Assembly: GCF_012974865.1 (NCBI RefSeq)
Contig: NZ_CP043633.1
Coordinates: 2,408,501 to 2,472,500 of the forward strand
Direction of reading: 5' to 3'
DNA length: 64,000 bases
DNA from: Nonlabens sp. Ci31
GTDB lineage: Bacteria > Bacteroidota > Bacteroidia > Flavobacteriales > Flavobacteriaceae
Shown here: positions 19,094 to 28,191 of the stretch, in pieces
Layout: the number at the start of each line of letters is the position of its first letter
How positions within the stretch are numbered: position 1 is the first letter of the stretch
Program-made: the position numbers and the translations under genes
Notes under the pieces: model-generated
What the model was told of the DNA's origin: nothing
Seen by the model: only the letters and a program-made list of their open reading frames with translations
Databases searched by the model: none

Positions 19094-19592
19094 ATGAGCC
19101 GAAAGTATAAATTTGCAGATAAATTTGGTGCATACTTTATAAGCTTTGCTACTGTGAACTGGATAGATGTATTTACTAGAGACGCTTACTTTTGGTGTAT
19201 GGAGAATCGTTAGATTTTTGCAGAAAAAATAAAGGCATGGAGCTTTATGGTTATTGTATCATGCCAAGCCACGTTCATTTAATTTTTCGGTCAGCATTAA
19301 ACGATCCATCAGGATTAATAAGAGATTTTAAAGGGTTTACTTCAAAGAAAATAGTTAAAATCATTGATGATAATCCACACGAAAGCCGAAAAGAATGGAT
19401 GCTCTGGATGTTTGAACGTGCTGGCAAAAAAAATAGCAATGTTGCCAATAAACAGTTTTGGCAGCAGAATAATAAACCAATAGAGATTTGGTCATTAAAC
19501 GTATTTGAGCAGAAACTAAAATACATACACAACAATCCTGTTGTATCAGGCTTTGTGACCAATCCAATAGATTGGAAATTTAGCAGTGCAAG
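19094..19592 (+). pseudogene. REP-associated tyrosine transposase (RAYT), copy 1, frameshifted and 3'-truncated
   Basis: Begins MSRKYKFADK at ATG 19094. It carries the Y1 transposase hallmarks: the HUH motif MPSHVHLIF and the C-terminal KYIHNNPVVSGFV. Compared with copy 2, one base is lost near 19200, which shifts the frame (the downstream part is open from 19192). After about 19592 the match to copy 2 stops abruptly and another gene tail begins, so the last about 15 codons were replaced. It catalyses single-strand transposition of REP palindromes in related systems; this copy is surely inactive. Confidence 0.88.
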
Positions 19593-19735
19593 TTACTGCC
19601 GCAACAGCAACGACTGGTAAAATGCTAGAGAACGTTCCAGCTGCTTTAAAATGGGGTGCAGGTTTAATTGGTTCTGGATCTGTTATTGTATCTCAATACG
19701 TGCAAAATAGAGAGAATAAAAAACAAGGAAAATAA
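19592..19735 (+). pseudogene. C-terminal tail of an unknown, probably toxin-type, protein
   Basis: An open 47-codon tail without its own start, joined directly to the broken transposase copy 1. It includes a glycine-rich hydrophobic stretch (AALKWGAGLIGSGSVIVSQ) and a basic end (NRENKKQGK). It ends a few bases before the next gene, the position expected for the last codons of a toxin tip followed by its immunity gene. No family recognised. Confidence 0.5.
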
Positions 19736-19749
19736 TCAAATGAATATTT

Positions 19750-20234
19750 ATGAATTTAAACAAGATTAAAAAGTACTTAATTAATAGATTTTTATCAAAA
19801 AAAAAACTCCGAATGAATACATCCAACAATTCCTTAATCAAGCTTCAAACACACCTATACAATTAGAATTATATTATAACAAAGAGCCTTTGTTACTTTT
19901 GCAGTCACTTAAATATTCGAATCTGTGGTATGGATGGTGTGATGTGCCACAAGCGGAGTTTCCAGATGGAATAGTATTATCTTATTACTTAAAAAAAGAG
20001 ATGATTAATTTTGAGGAATACTATGCATCTAGCGAAGAGCTATCGGTAAAATTAGGATTGAGAAAATTTGAAGATGTAGAGAATGGAATGATAAATTTTG
20101 TCCTTTTTTTAAAACAAGAAACCTCATTTAATGAATTGATTAACTGTATGCAGAGAATAATTTTTGGACATCGGTCTTTTTCAATTTCTAATCCAAAAAT
20201 CACTTATATATTAAGAGAATTGAATCCAATATAA
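19750..20234 (+). pseudogene. Candidate immunity gene with frameshift at an A10 tract
   Basis: An ATG at 19750 opens a frame (MNLNKIKKYLINRFLSKKK) that runs out of frame at a run of ten A (19797-19806). The other frame continues as TPNEYIQQFLNQ and is open to 20234, ending LRELNPI. One added A would join them into about 161 aa with a central VENGMINFVLFLKQETSFNEL. Either the gene is broken, or slippage at the A run restores the frame. Placement after a toxin-like tail suggests an immunity protein; no family is recognised. Confidence 0.55.
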
Positions 20235-20283
20235 CCGTAATCCAAGTCGCGCGCTTTCGCACTAACGGAGCTCTGCTACCAAC

Positions 20284-20324
20284 GAGTCTCTTTTAAAATA
20301 GACGGTCCTTTATAAGGGATGTGA
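20284..20324. repeat. Diverged 41-bp direct repeat, copy 1
   Basis: Sequence ending ATAAGGGATGTGA, after CTCTTTTAA; matches 21414-21453 at most positions. It follows a gene unit in both places. Confidence 0.55.
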
Positions 20325-20376
20325 TTCAATTAGAGATAGTTATGAAAAGGACTATTTAAAGAGTATTTGAATTTAT

Positions 20377-20406
20377 AAAAGGAAAGTCTAGATAGGCTTT
20401 CCTTTT
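20377..20406. terminator. Hairpin terminator, first of three related copies
   Basis: AAAAGGAAAG ... CTTTCCTTTT around the core TCTAGATAGG. Closely related hairpins occur near 20715-20738 and 22308-22336. Symmetric, so it could serve both strands. Confidence 0.65.
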
Positions 20407-20640
20407 ACTGTTTTTGATCAATAACAGTAATAATCTCATCAAAATTAATTTGATACATTTCTTTAGCTAAAAGTAAAGCTTGTTTAGTACTGGTCTTATT
20501 GTTGTGTTTATAATAATCTACAGAGAGTTCTTGATAAGCGTTTAACAGTCCATTAATAAGTTCAGAGCTTATCTGTTCTGCGTTTTCTAACTCAGAGAGC
20601 TGTCGAGTTAGTTTTTTGTACTCCTGCTGGTGCGAGTATA
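20405..20640 (-). pseudogene. Start-less fragment of an unknown helical protein
   Basis: On the minus strand a frame of about 78 codons is open from about 20640 to a TAA at 20405-20407, ending FDEIITVIDQKQ. It is helical and charged (LTRQLSELENAEQISSELIN). No start codon is present; its 5' end runs into the REP element. Possibly the end of a gene cut by REP insertion. Confidence 0.35.
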
Positions 20641-20769
20641 ATTAGCTGGAACGGCTAGCCCCAGCTGGCGCGAGCGTCTCGCTCGTGGTCTACACAATAA
20701 GAGTTAAGATTAAAAAGGAAAGTCTAAAACGGCTTTCTCCCCTGCTAGCGCGAGCATCTTGCTCGTGCC
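20629..20769. repeat. Cluster of REP-like palindromes upstream of transposase copy 2
   Basis: Three elements: GCTGGTGCGAG half-unit at about 20635, GCGCGAGCG tct CGCTCGTGG at about 20669-20688, and GCGCGAGCA tct TGCTCGTGC at about 20747-20767. The last is the same hairpin found before copy 1. Stem bases change together (GCG/CGC against GCA/TGC), as in true REP families. A related terminator-like hairpin lies between them. Confidence 0.8.
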
Positions 20770-20818
20770 CTCAAAGAAAAGTGAACTGATTTTTATCTAT
20801 TTTTACTGAAAAGAGTTG

Positions 20819-21352
20819 ATGAGCCGAAAGTATAAATTTGCAGACAAATCTGGTGCGTACTTTATAAGCTTTGCTACTGTGAACTGGATAGATGTATTTA
20901 CTAGAGACGCTTACTTTTGGTGTATTGTAGCATCGTTAGATTTTTGCAGAAAAAATAAAGGCATGGAGCTTTATGGTTATTGTATCATGCCAAGCCACGT
21001 TCATTTAATTTTTCGGTCAGCATAAAACGATCCATCAGGATTAATAAGAGATTTTAAAGGGTTTACTTCAAAGAAAATAGTTAAAATCATTGATGATAAT
21101 CCACACGAAAGCCGAAAAGAATGGATGCTCTAGATGTTTGAACGTGCGGGCAAAAAAAATAGCAATGTTGCCAATAAACAGTTTTGGCAGCAGGATAATA
21201 AACCAATAGAGATTTGGTCATTAAACGTATTTGAGCAGAAACTAAAATACATACACAACAATCCTGTTGTATCAGGCTTTGTGACCAACCCAATAGATTG
21301 GAAATTTAGCAGTGCAAGAAATTATGGTAATGATGACCATACCATTTTGTAA
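20819..21352 (+). pseudogene. REP-associated tyrosine transposase (RAYT), copy 2, two nonsense codons
   Basis: Full-length 178-codon frame (ATG 20819 to TAA 21352) with the RAYT start MSRKYKFADK, HUH motif PSHVHLIF, and YIHNNPVVSGFV. Two point changes relative to copy 1 make stops: TTA to TAA at 21023-21025 and TGG to TAG near 21131-21133. There is no frameshift. Apart from these it is almost identical to copy 1, so the duplication is recent. REP palindromes flank it on both sides, in opposite orientation. Confidence 0.9.
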
Positions 21353-21373
21353 ATTGATATAAATTAGATAATT

Positions 21374-21399
21374 TGTACGAGCGGGACGCTCGCACCAGC
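21374..21399. repeat. REP-like palindrome downstream of transposase copy 2 (inverted)
   Basis: GTACGAGCG gga CGCTCGCACCAGC; the reverse complement GCTGGTGCGAGCG... matches the upstream units, so the transposase is bracketed by inverted REPs. Confidence 0.75.
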
Positions 21400-21413
21400 C
21401 GGGGCTATCTACG

Positions 21414-21453
21414 TGGCTCTTTTAATATAGGCCGTTCCTAATAAGGGATGTGA
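21414..21453. repeat. Diverged 41-bp direct repeat, copy 2
   Basis: Related to 20284-20324 (CTCTTTTAATATAG ... ATAAGGGATGTGA). Confidence 0.55.
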
Positions 21454-21604
21454 ATAATAATGGCTCTGTAAAAAGTGATGAGATCAAGGAGGTCCATCCT
21501 TTAAAATAGCATTAAGAACAGTTTATATGAATAATTATTGATACGTTATGTGTATATCTAAATAGCTGTTTTAAACTTATCTATGAGCAATCAAGAATAT
21601 TGAT

Positions 21605-21612
21605 TAACTTTG
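21605..21612 (+). promoter_or_regulatory. -7 promoter box of the toxin-antitoxin pair (TAACTTTG)
   Basis: Perfect TAnnTTTG match 26 bp before the antitoxin ATG. No clear -33 box. Confidence 0.5.
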
Positions 21613-21638
21613 TTATGTGAACAGTAAAAACGATAGTT

Positions 21639-21878
21639 ATGGATTTACAATCAGAAATAAAGTGGATAGAAGCAGCACTATCTGAATCTAAAGACCCAAC
21701 CTTTATAAAAGCTGTAAAAAACATGATCCAGTCGATGAGAAAAGTAAAGCAATCCATGTCTACAGAACGTATAAGTATTGAACAGTACAATCGTGAATTA
21801 GATGAATCCATTGCTCAAATCGAAAATGGTGAATTCCACACACAAGATGAAGTGGAGAAAATGGCTAAAGAGTGGTAA
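21639..21878 (+). CDS. Antitoxin of a type II toxin-antitoxin pair
   Basis: 79 aa, acidic and helical (MDLQSEIKWIEAALSESKD ... TQDEVEKMAKEW). No DNA-binding motif is obvious by eye, but the size, the charge and the 7-bp overlap with a ParE/RelE-type toxin fit an antitoxin that wraps the toxin. It closely follows a good -7 box. Confidence 0.75.
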   Translation: MDLQSEIKWIEAALSESKDPTFIKAVKNMIQSMRKVKQSMSTERISIEQYNRELDESIAQIENGEFHTQDEVEKMAKEW

Positions 21879-22171
21879 AACTCCAAGTGGTTTGGAGTGA
21901 TAATTCATTATTCCAACTTAAGGATTCCTTGGAGTATTTAAAAGAGAAATCACCTAAATCAGCTTTTAAAGTTAAAAGTGCCTTATTAAAAACGGCTAAG
22001 GATTTATCAAAAAACTCCGAGACTTATGCCTTTGATAGGTTTAGAAAAGATAACGATGGAAGTTTTAGGAGTTTTGAAAAATACAGCTTTCGAGTAACTT
22101 ACCAAATTAAAGACATGCAGGTTCTAATTTTACGAGTTCGCCACACAAGTAGAGAGCCATTAGAGGATTAA
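21872..22171 (+). CDS. RelE/ParE family toxin
   Basis: 99 aa with the RelE/ParE pattern: WSDNSLFQLKDSLEYLKEKSPKSAFKVKSALL (first helices), then the beta sheet with SFRSFEKYSFRVTYQIKDMQVLILRVRHTSREP, whose final RVRHTSREP matches the usual R-x-RH end. The family either cuts mRNA on ribosomes or inhibits gyrase; which one cannot be told. Intact, unlike its decayed neighbours. Confidence 0.88.
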   Translation: MVKLQVVWSDNSLFQLKDSLEYLKEKSPKSAFKVKSALLKTAKDLSKNSETYAFDRFRKDNDGSFRSFEKYSFRVTYQIKDMQVLILRVRHTSREPLED

Positions 22172-22307
22172 ATCCAACGGACTCTAGCCCCACATGCTTT
22201 GGCTGTCTGCTTACCATCGCTCACGCAGCACCATGTCTCGAGCGTTTGCTACTCGTTCGTATGAACTGAGCATTTGCAACACGAAATTCCTACTAAAACA
22301 GCGTGAG

Positions 22308-22336
22308 AAGGAAGGTCTAAATAGGCTTTCCTTTTA
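22308..22336 (+). terminator. Hairpin terminator after the toxin-antitoxin pair
   Basis: AAGGAAGG tctaaatag GCTTTCCTTTTA; third member of the hairpin group at 20377 and 20715. The open frame over it (22194-22388) looks non-coding. Confidence 0.6.
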
Positions 22337-22431
22337 TTTACAGGATAGATTTAAAGCAAAGCACCTATGTATTAAAGAAGTCTTTTAATTTTTTCACATA
22401 TTCAGTTCAAGCCTGCATTAAAAAAAAGACC

Positions 22432-23178
22432 CTACTCAAAAATCTTCTTCTTCCTCAACTCAAAATTCTGTCCTAAATAAACCCGACGCACCACTTCATC
22501 TTCAGAGAGTTCTTCTGGCGATCCATGCTTTAAGATCTTACCTTCAAACATAAGATACGTACGGTCGGTAATCGCAAGGGTTTCTTGTACGTTATGGTCG
22601 GTAATCAGAATACCTATGTTTTTCTTAGTGAGTTGAGCGACAATTCTTTGAATATCTTCTACAGCAACAGGATCTACTCCCGCAAAAGGCTCATCGAGCA
22701 ATATAAATGTAGGGTCTGTAGCCAGTGCGCGTGCGATTTCTGTACGTCGTCGTTCTCCACCACTTAATAAATCACCGTTTCTATGGCGTCGGTCTTGTAA
22801 ACCAAATTCCTCTAGCAACTTCTCACAACGTTCTTTTTGTTCTTTTTTAGACAGCTTGGTCAATTGTAAAACCCCTAATATATTTTCTTCTACAGTTAGT
22901 TTTCTAAAGATAGAAGCTTCCTGTGCGAGATAACCTATACCAATCTGTGCACGTTTGTACATAGGGTATTGAGTGATCTTCTTATCGTCCAGCCATACAT
23001 CACCTCCAGTAGGTTTTACAAGTCCTACCGTCATATAGAAAGAGGTGGTTTTACCGGCGCCATTAGGTCCTAACAGACCAACGATCTCCCCTTGGTTGAC
23101 CTCGTATGAAACGCCTTTTACCACTGGGCGACCTTTATAGGATTTCTGTAAATTATCAGCTCTTAATTTCTTTAACAT
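22432..23178 (-). CDS. lptB: LPS export ABC transporter ATP-binding protein
   Basis: 248 aa ABC ATPase: Walker [11 protein letters not shown], signature [16 protein letters not shown], Walker [14 protein letters not shown] and switch histidine TDHNV. The [19 protein letters not shown]-loop and the [14 protein letters not shown] segments are typical of LptB, the motor that pulls LPS from the inner membrane with LptFG. Other lpt genes are not next to it, which is common in flavobacteria. Confidence 0.93.
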   Translation of the reverse strand: MLKKLRADNLQKSYKGRPVVKGVSYEVNQGEIVGLLGPNGAGKTTSFYMTVGLVKPTGGDVWLDDKKITQYPMYKRAQIGIGYLAQEASIFRKLTVEENILGVLQLTKLSKKEQKERCEKLLEEFGLQDRRHRNGDLLSGGERRRTEIARALATDPTFILLDEPFAGVDPVAVEDIQRIVAQLTKKNIGILITDHNVQETLAITDRTYLMFEGKILKHGSPEELSEDEVVRRVYLGQNFELRKKKIFE

Positions 23179-23285
23179 AGAACAAATTTAATGGTTTTGA
23201 ATTCAATTTTTACTCAAGTTATGACTTCTTAATTCTCACTAATGATTAAATTGCATCTATTATTAGAAATTCAACTATTCATTTT

Positions 23286-23513
23286 ATGGAACTTCCTAGA
23301 TTTCTTATGGGCGATAACGTTCATTATCCTGAAGATATTTTTGTCATTCATTTAGATTATCCACGTTTTATCATCAATCTTAAAGATGATGAAGTGGAGT
23401 TCCTGGAAGAAGTCACAGAAGCTGATGCAGAAGAACTGGAAGAAGAGACTAAAAACTTAATTGAAGAAGCCAGTCGTTTTTACGATGAGCAAATGAAGTT
23501 ATACGAGCAATAA
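23286..23513 (+). CDS. Small acidic hypothetical protein
   Basis: 75 aa, strongly acidic with a C-terminal Glu-rich helix (ADAEELEEETKNLIEEASRFYDE). Found just before PAP2 genes in flavobacteria as far as I recall, but the family has no known function. Overlaps the PAP2 start by one base. Confidence 0.75.
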   Translation: MELPRFLMGDNVHYPEDIFVIHLDYPRFIINLKDDEVEFLEEVTEADAEELEEETKNLIEEASRFYDEQMKLYEQ

Positions 23514-24091
23514 TGGAAAATATTAAAGAATTAGATTGGGACGCTACCTTATTTCTTAACGATTGGGGTAGTGATGCGATAGATCTGTTTTTTAATATCA
23601 TCACGCATAAATTTTATGCGATCCCGTTGTATGCATTTGTTCTTTTTATACTTTATAGAAAACTGGGTATTCGCAACTTAGCGATCGCATTGATTGCTAT
23701 TGCTTTGTTAATTGCTTGTAGCGATCAACTAGCCAACCTTTTTAAAAATAGTTTTGAAAGATTAAGACCTTTTCGAGAGCCAGCTTTAGAAGGATTGATT
23801 TCTAAGGTCGGTAAAAGTGGTGGTACTTATGGTTTTTATAGCGGTCATGCGAGTAGTGCTGTTGCGTTTGCTACGTTCCTATGGTTTATTTTGAGAAGAA
23901 AGCATAAAACCATAGGTATTGTTATGATTATTTGGGCTGTTCTCGTTGCTTATAGTCGCGTTTATCTGGGCGTTCACTATCTAGGCGATGTGCTTATGGG
24001 AGCGTTTATGGGGACTTTACTAGGTTTATTTTTTGCTTGGGTGTACGCTTTCGCGAAAGCGAGATACGGAGTTTCCACAACGATTAATTAA
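23513..24091 (+). CDS. PAP2 family phosphatase (membrane)
   Basis: 192 aa with about five transmembrane segments and the three acid phosphatase motifs: KNSFERLRPF (K-x6-RP), YSGHAS (PSGH-like, with Tyr for Pro) and SRVYLGVHYLGDVLMG (SR-x5-H-x3-D). It would dephosphorylate lipid phosphates such as undecaprenyl pyrophosphate or phosphatidic acid. The C-terminus holds an exact copy of the 16-bp palindrome, read AFAKA. Coupled to the small upstream gene by TAATG. Confidence 0.9.
   Translation: MENIKELDWDATLFLNDWGSDAIDLFFNIITHKFYAIPLYAFVLFILYRKLGIRNLAIALIAIALLIACSDQLANLFKNSFERLRPFREPALEGLISKVGKSGGTYGFYSGHASSAVAFATFLWFILRRKHKTIGIVMIIWAVLVAYSRVYLGVHYLGDVLMGAFMGTLLGLFFAWVYAFAKARYGVSTTIN
24046..24061. 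repeat. 16-bp palindrome copy, exact (C-terminus of PAP2 gene)
   Basis: CGCTTTCGCGAAAGCG, read as AFAKA near the protein end. Confidence 0.85.
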
Positions 24092-24101
24092 AGACTGATC
24101 T

Positions 24102-24560
24102 ATGAAAAAGCAATTCTTATTTGAAGTGCTGACCCAATGGAAAAAAGGAGACCATAAAAACGCTAAAACACATACTTCTAAAATTGCAGAAAAACCAGAT
24201 TTAAAAATTTCTGCGGCCCGCAAATTCAAAGGGGAAGCCAGCAAACACAATCCAGAAGATTTACTGCTCAGCGCACTTTCTTCTTGCCATATGATGTCCT
24301 ATTTGTATGTGTGCCAGCAACATGGAATTGAGGTGGTAGATTATAATGACAACGCCATAGGAACACTAGAACTGCGCACTGACTTAAGCGGGGGTTTTAC
24401 TAAAGTTCAATTACATCCTGCCGCAACTATTACAGATGTTACTCAAAAAGCACTTGCTTTAGATTTGCATAAAAAGGCACATGAGCTTTGTTTTATAGCC
24501 AACTCTGTGAATTTTGAGGTGGTTATTGATCCAAGTGTTACAACTTTAGAAAGTGAATAG
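24102..24560 (+). CDS. OsmC-like peroxiredoxin
   Basis: 152 aa, the short OsmC/YhfA type. Both redox cysteines are present: SSCHMM (about residue 66) and HELCFIANS (about 128), with the NPEDLLLSALSSC helix. It should reduce organic hydroperoxides in the cytoplasm. It lies 10 bp after the PAP2 gene, probably in one transcript. Confidence 0.9.
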   Translation: MKKQFLFEVLTQWKKGDHKNAKTHTSKIAEKPDLKISAARKFKGEASKHNPEDLLLSALSSCHMMSYLYVCQQHGIEVVDYNDNAIGTLELRTDLSGGFTKVQLHPAATITDVTQKALALDLHKKAHELCFIANSVNFEVVIDPSVTTLESE

Positions 24561-24749
24561 CTTTATTTTTTTTGATCAAAACATAAGCGCCTTGAATGCG
24601 TAAGGCAAAAAAAATAGGATTTATATTCTTTACGATATGCTAAACAGTGATATAATCGTAATGGTTAGTTGTCAACTAGGTGTTTGAAAATAGAATACTC
24701 TAAGCTGCCATCAAGTAGAAAGCACGCAATTTCTTAAATACATTACAAC

Positions 24750-27700
24750 TCAATTTTTATCTTTTTTAAGTTTTATATCATAGTTGTCGATAGTACCTTT
24801 TATGTTGAGGTTGACGTACCTGATTCTTTTTGTAGAATCAACTTTTATGATTTTATCTTTTGTTTCAGGATCATTCTCTTTTGCGCCAAATATTTTATTC
24901 TTAGTTGCATTCCACAATACACGCAAAGGAATGCGCATATAATAGTCTATTTCGTCGTTCATATTTTGTGTTCCAGATATTTCCATGTGTCCTAAAGTCG
25001 ATTCAATGGTCATATTAGGAATAGTGATTGCGCCGTTCACAATATCCATGTGGTTTTGGAGTGTGTCAAATTTAATTTGAGTCAGGTCTTTATCTCCAAA
25101 ATACTCAGAGAGCATCTTCACGGGCTCGTAGTTTTCTAATCGACCCTTTAAAATTTCTGCATCTATATGTACTTCAGATTGATCAAGATCAACGACTAAA
25201 TCTGGATACACACGAATTTTTCCTGTAATACTTGTATTTAACTTGCCGTGTAGGTTTTCGGAAAGGATAACGTCTTGTCCAAAATTTTCAAATTTGAATA
25301 GCAGCTGGTCTAAGTCCACGTTTGTCATTTTCAAGTTCGGTTCTAGAAAGATGTGTTCTGGGTCGCTGCCATTAAAATAGCCATTTAATGAAATGTGTCC
25401 TCCAGCTGCATCTAAGTTTACATTATCTAGGTAGATATAATGATCTTTAGTGGTACGCAGTTGACCTAAAATATTTTTAAAATCAAGCCTGTGGTACACA
25501 AAATGACCTATATCAACATTAAACTGCATATCGGTAAATGGTAATTCATAGATATTAAACACCTCTGCATGCTCGGGTACATCTGCGCTTTTGTTTTTAG
25601 GTGTAGGTTTAGTATTTGATTGAGAAGTTGCTTTGAGGCTATAATTTGAAAGTGCATCAAAATCGATATAATCTGATTTCAGGGTAAATGAGTTGTCTCT
25701 TTTCTGAATAGCAACATCTTCCCCAAGATAATAATTCATACTAATCTCAAACTTAGTAAACCCCATTTTTCCCTTGAAATTAGGAATCAATAAATGATCT
25801 TCTTCATATTGAAATGTACCGTTAAAGTTTTCAAAGCGCAAGGGGTGAACGCGCATCTTACCCTCAAATTTATCGAGGTCTACCTTAATATTATGCAGTG
25901 TATTGGTTTCATAATGCCAGGTACTTTTAAAATGTAATTCTAAGTCTTCTATTTGTTCATGGCGGTAGTCTTCTGGTACATAATTTTCGCCTTGGTAGGT
26001 AAACAGGTTATCAAACTTCAATAAATTTGAAGTAAGGGTCAGGTCAAAATCAACATTACCATTAAGCTCATCTTGCATCCATGAGCTGTAGTCGTATATA
26101 TTTCCATTGATATAAAAATCAGTAGTATCCACAAAACCGGTGAAATTTTTAATATTCAAATCATCTTCTGTCACTAAAACATCAGCATGAAAGTCATGCA
26201 ATGTATGTGGGTAATGTTTTAAAACGGCATAGAAATCATCGATAAAAAATTCACCTTTAGGTAAGTGCTCAAACTCTGTAAATGCATTTCCTAATGTATT
26301 AAATGAAAAAATAAGGCTAAGATTTTCCATTTGCTCATTTACTCCCACCTTGTCGACTTTAGAGTACTTAGTAAGCTCTGCAATATCTAAAAGGCTTGAC
26401 TTTATTTCTAACTGTGCAATTACAGGTGTTTCACTTTGATGAATAATGGCGGGTAAATCTGACAGCGACCCGGTAATAGATAGATTAGAGTTCCCCAGTG
26501 AAATATTAAATTTATGGAGTTGGGCTTTTTCCCCATTCATTTCTAAATGCAGATTTAAATCTTTTAAAGGAGTGGGGAGTTTTTCAGAGCTAAATGCGAG
26601 GTTTTCGATTTTAAGTTCTGCATAATATGCTTGATTTAAATCTTCTAATGCTTTTTGAGGGTTATTGAAATCAATAATATCATGAAACCTTAGTTTCATT
26701 TTTACGCTGCCTTTTACATCTTTTGCCTCTGTCAAATTTAAAAAACCAACTAAAAAAGGAATGTCAAAATCAGCGTCCAGCTGCATATCAATTTCGGGAG
26801 CTTCAAAGTTTTTAACAAGTAGGTTTCCAGTAAATTCCCCTTTCTCCAAATTAGCAGAAAAATCATTTAGCGAAAACTCCATGGTTTGTAAATTCCGGTC
26901 TTTCCCATTAGTAAAATGACCAGAGAAGCCCATTTTATCAATTCTTTTATTTACTTCAAAATTTTCAAGGTACGCTTCTGATGCTCCAAATTTCACCTCT
27001 ATTAAAGGCTGCCTTCCATGAGTCGTGGGTCCTTGAAGAGTTGCATTAAAATAAATGTTGCCTTGGTTTTCATAACGTTCTAAGGTAGGGATCAATGCTG
27101 TAGGAGCAAAGGCAATAAACAGATCAAAATTGGGTTTGGTCCCATTTACAGCAATATCTAATGTCATTTCATTCTTGGTATCTACACTCCCTTGAAGCTG
27201 AAAATCTCCTTGTTCCATGCTTATGCCCGATGGTTCAAAGACCAACAACCCATCTGTTTCATTATAAACCAGATCTGTGTGAAATTCAAAGTGCTTGTGC
27301 TTAAAGTAGGTTGTATCCTTGTCTTTAATAACGTTAAGTTCAAATTCACTGTCTATATGTGCTGCGATTTTGTCCTGACGACTATTAAAACCTCCTTTAG
27401 CCCAATAAACGAGGGTTTCAATGTCTATATTAGTGGATTCATCTCGCTTGTGGATATCTAAATTCCTGAGTTCTATTTTTTTTAGATGAATATCTAAAGC
27501 TTTTTCATCACTATTCTCAGTAGTGGTAGAGAGGGCATTTTCAAGATTAGTTTTCCCGTCTTTATGAAGTACTAAATCAAAAAAACCGTCTTGAATGATC
27601 AACGAGTGAATGTCATAATTGCCAACTACCATATCCCAAAAATTAAACCCTATAAAAATATCAGCAATATCTAAAATGACACTTGCGTCAGTTTCTTTAT

Positions 27701-27935
27701 TCTCACGGACCACTACATGATCAATCTTAATGGCAATGTCTGGGAAGTTTGCAAAGGGTGCTAGATGGGAATCACCAACACTAATTTCACCTTGATAATT
27801 ACTATTAAGCGCAGTGATTTGAGATTGTACAATCGCATCTTGTCTTGAATAAATAATCAATAATACCATAGCAAATACAGCGAGAGGAATCGTAAAAACC
27901 CAAAATAAAATACGCGTAAAAAGTTTTAATCTCAT
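24750..27935 (-). CDS. AsmA family protein (large, membrane-anchored)
   Basis: 1061 aa. One N-terminal transmembrane segment (about 8-28), then long beta-rich repeats with many D/N turns, and a C-terminal AsmA-like region: LDQLLFKFENFGQDVILSENLHGKLNTSITG and NGAITIPNMTIESTLGHMEISG. AsmA-type proteins form long grooves bridging the envelope and are linked to lipid transport to the outer membrane. Large flavobacterial members like this are common. Transcribed alone on the minus strand. Confidence 0.87.
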   Translation of the reverse strand: MRLKLFTRILFWVFTIPLAVFAMVLLIIYSRQDAIVQSQITALNSNYQGEISVGDSHLAPFANFPDIAIKIDHVVVRENKETDASVILDIADIFIGFNFWDMVVGNYDIHSLIIQDGFFDLVLHKDGKTNLENALSTTTENSDEKALDIHLKKIELRNLDIHKRDESTNIDIETLVYWAKGGFNSRQDKIAAHIDSEFELNVIKDKDTTYFKHKHFEFHTDLVYNETDGLLVFEPSGISMEQGDFQLQGSVDTKNEMTLDIAVNGTKPNFDLFIAFAPTALIPTLERYENQGNIYFNATLQGPTTHGRQPLIEVKFGASEAYLENFEVNKRIDKMGFSGHFTNGKDRNLQTMEFSLNDFSANLEKGEFTGNLLVKNFEAPEIDMQLDADFDIPFLVGFLNLTEAKDVKGSVKMKLRFHDIIDFNNPQKALEDLNQAYYAELKIENLAFSSEKLPTPLKDLNLHLEMNGEKAQLHKFNISLGNSNLSITGSLSDLPAIIHQSETPVIAQLEIKSSLLDIAELTKYSKVDKVGVNEQMENLSLIFSFNTLGNAFTEFEHLPKGEFFIDDFYAVLKHYPHTLHDFHADVLVTEDDLNIKNFTGFVDTTDFYINGNIYDYSSWMQDELNGNVDFDLTLTSNLLKFDNLFTYQGENYVPEDYRHEQIEDLELHFKSTWHYETNTLHNIKVDLDKFEGKMRVHPLRFENFNGTFQYEEDHLLIPNFKGKMGFTKFEISMNYYLGEDVAIQKRDNSFTLKSDYIDFDALSNYSLKATSQSNTKPTPKNKSADVPEHAEVFNIYELPFTDMQFNVDIGHFVYHRLDFKNILGQLRTTKDHYIYLDNVNLDAAGGHISLNGYFNGSDPEHIFLEPNLKMTNVDLDQLLFKFENFGQDVILSENLHGKLNTSITGKIRVYPDLVVDLDQSEVHIDAEILKGRLENYEPVKMLSEYFGDKDLTQIKFDTLQNHMDIVNGAITIPNMTIESTLGHMEISGTQNMNDEIDYYMRIPLRVLWNATKNKIFGAKENDPETKDKIIKVDSTKRIRYVNLNIKGTIDNYDIKLKKDKN

Positions 27936-28191
27936 GTGCTGGAATTAAATATCAAAATTGGAATTAAAAATATTACATTTTATCGGTTTTAATGAATAGT
28001 TGATGACAGTTTAATAGGCTGGTTGGTAAAAATTATAAAACCACCTTTAGAAGATTCATTCTACTATGCAGTGTATTCTTTCTACAGGAGGTTATATGTT
28101 TATATATGCCAGTAAAATGGATCAGTTGATTCTAGCATTATACATTCTTGAAAGGAGAGTGCATTTGTAATTCATCAGATCTTTTTACTTT

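Noticed and set aside
20241..20265. CGCGCTTTCGCAC as another palindrome copy
   Set aside because: Only the left half of the 16-mer is present.
22194..22388. 64-aa ORF after the toxin-antitoxin pair
   Set aside because: It runs over a terminator hairpin shared with other intergenic sites and has no protein-like features.
24589..24612. GCCTT...AAGGC hairpin followed by A-run after the OsmC gene
   Set aside because: Stem of five bp with A rather than T after it on the plus strand; not a convincing terminator on either strand.
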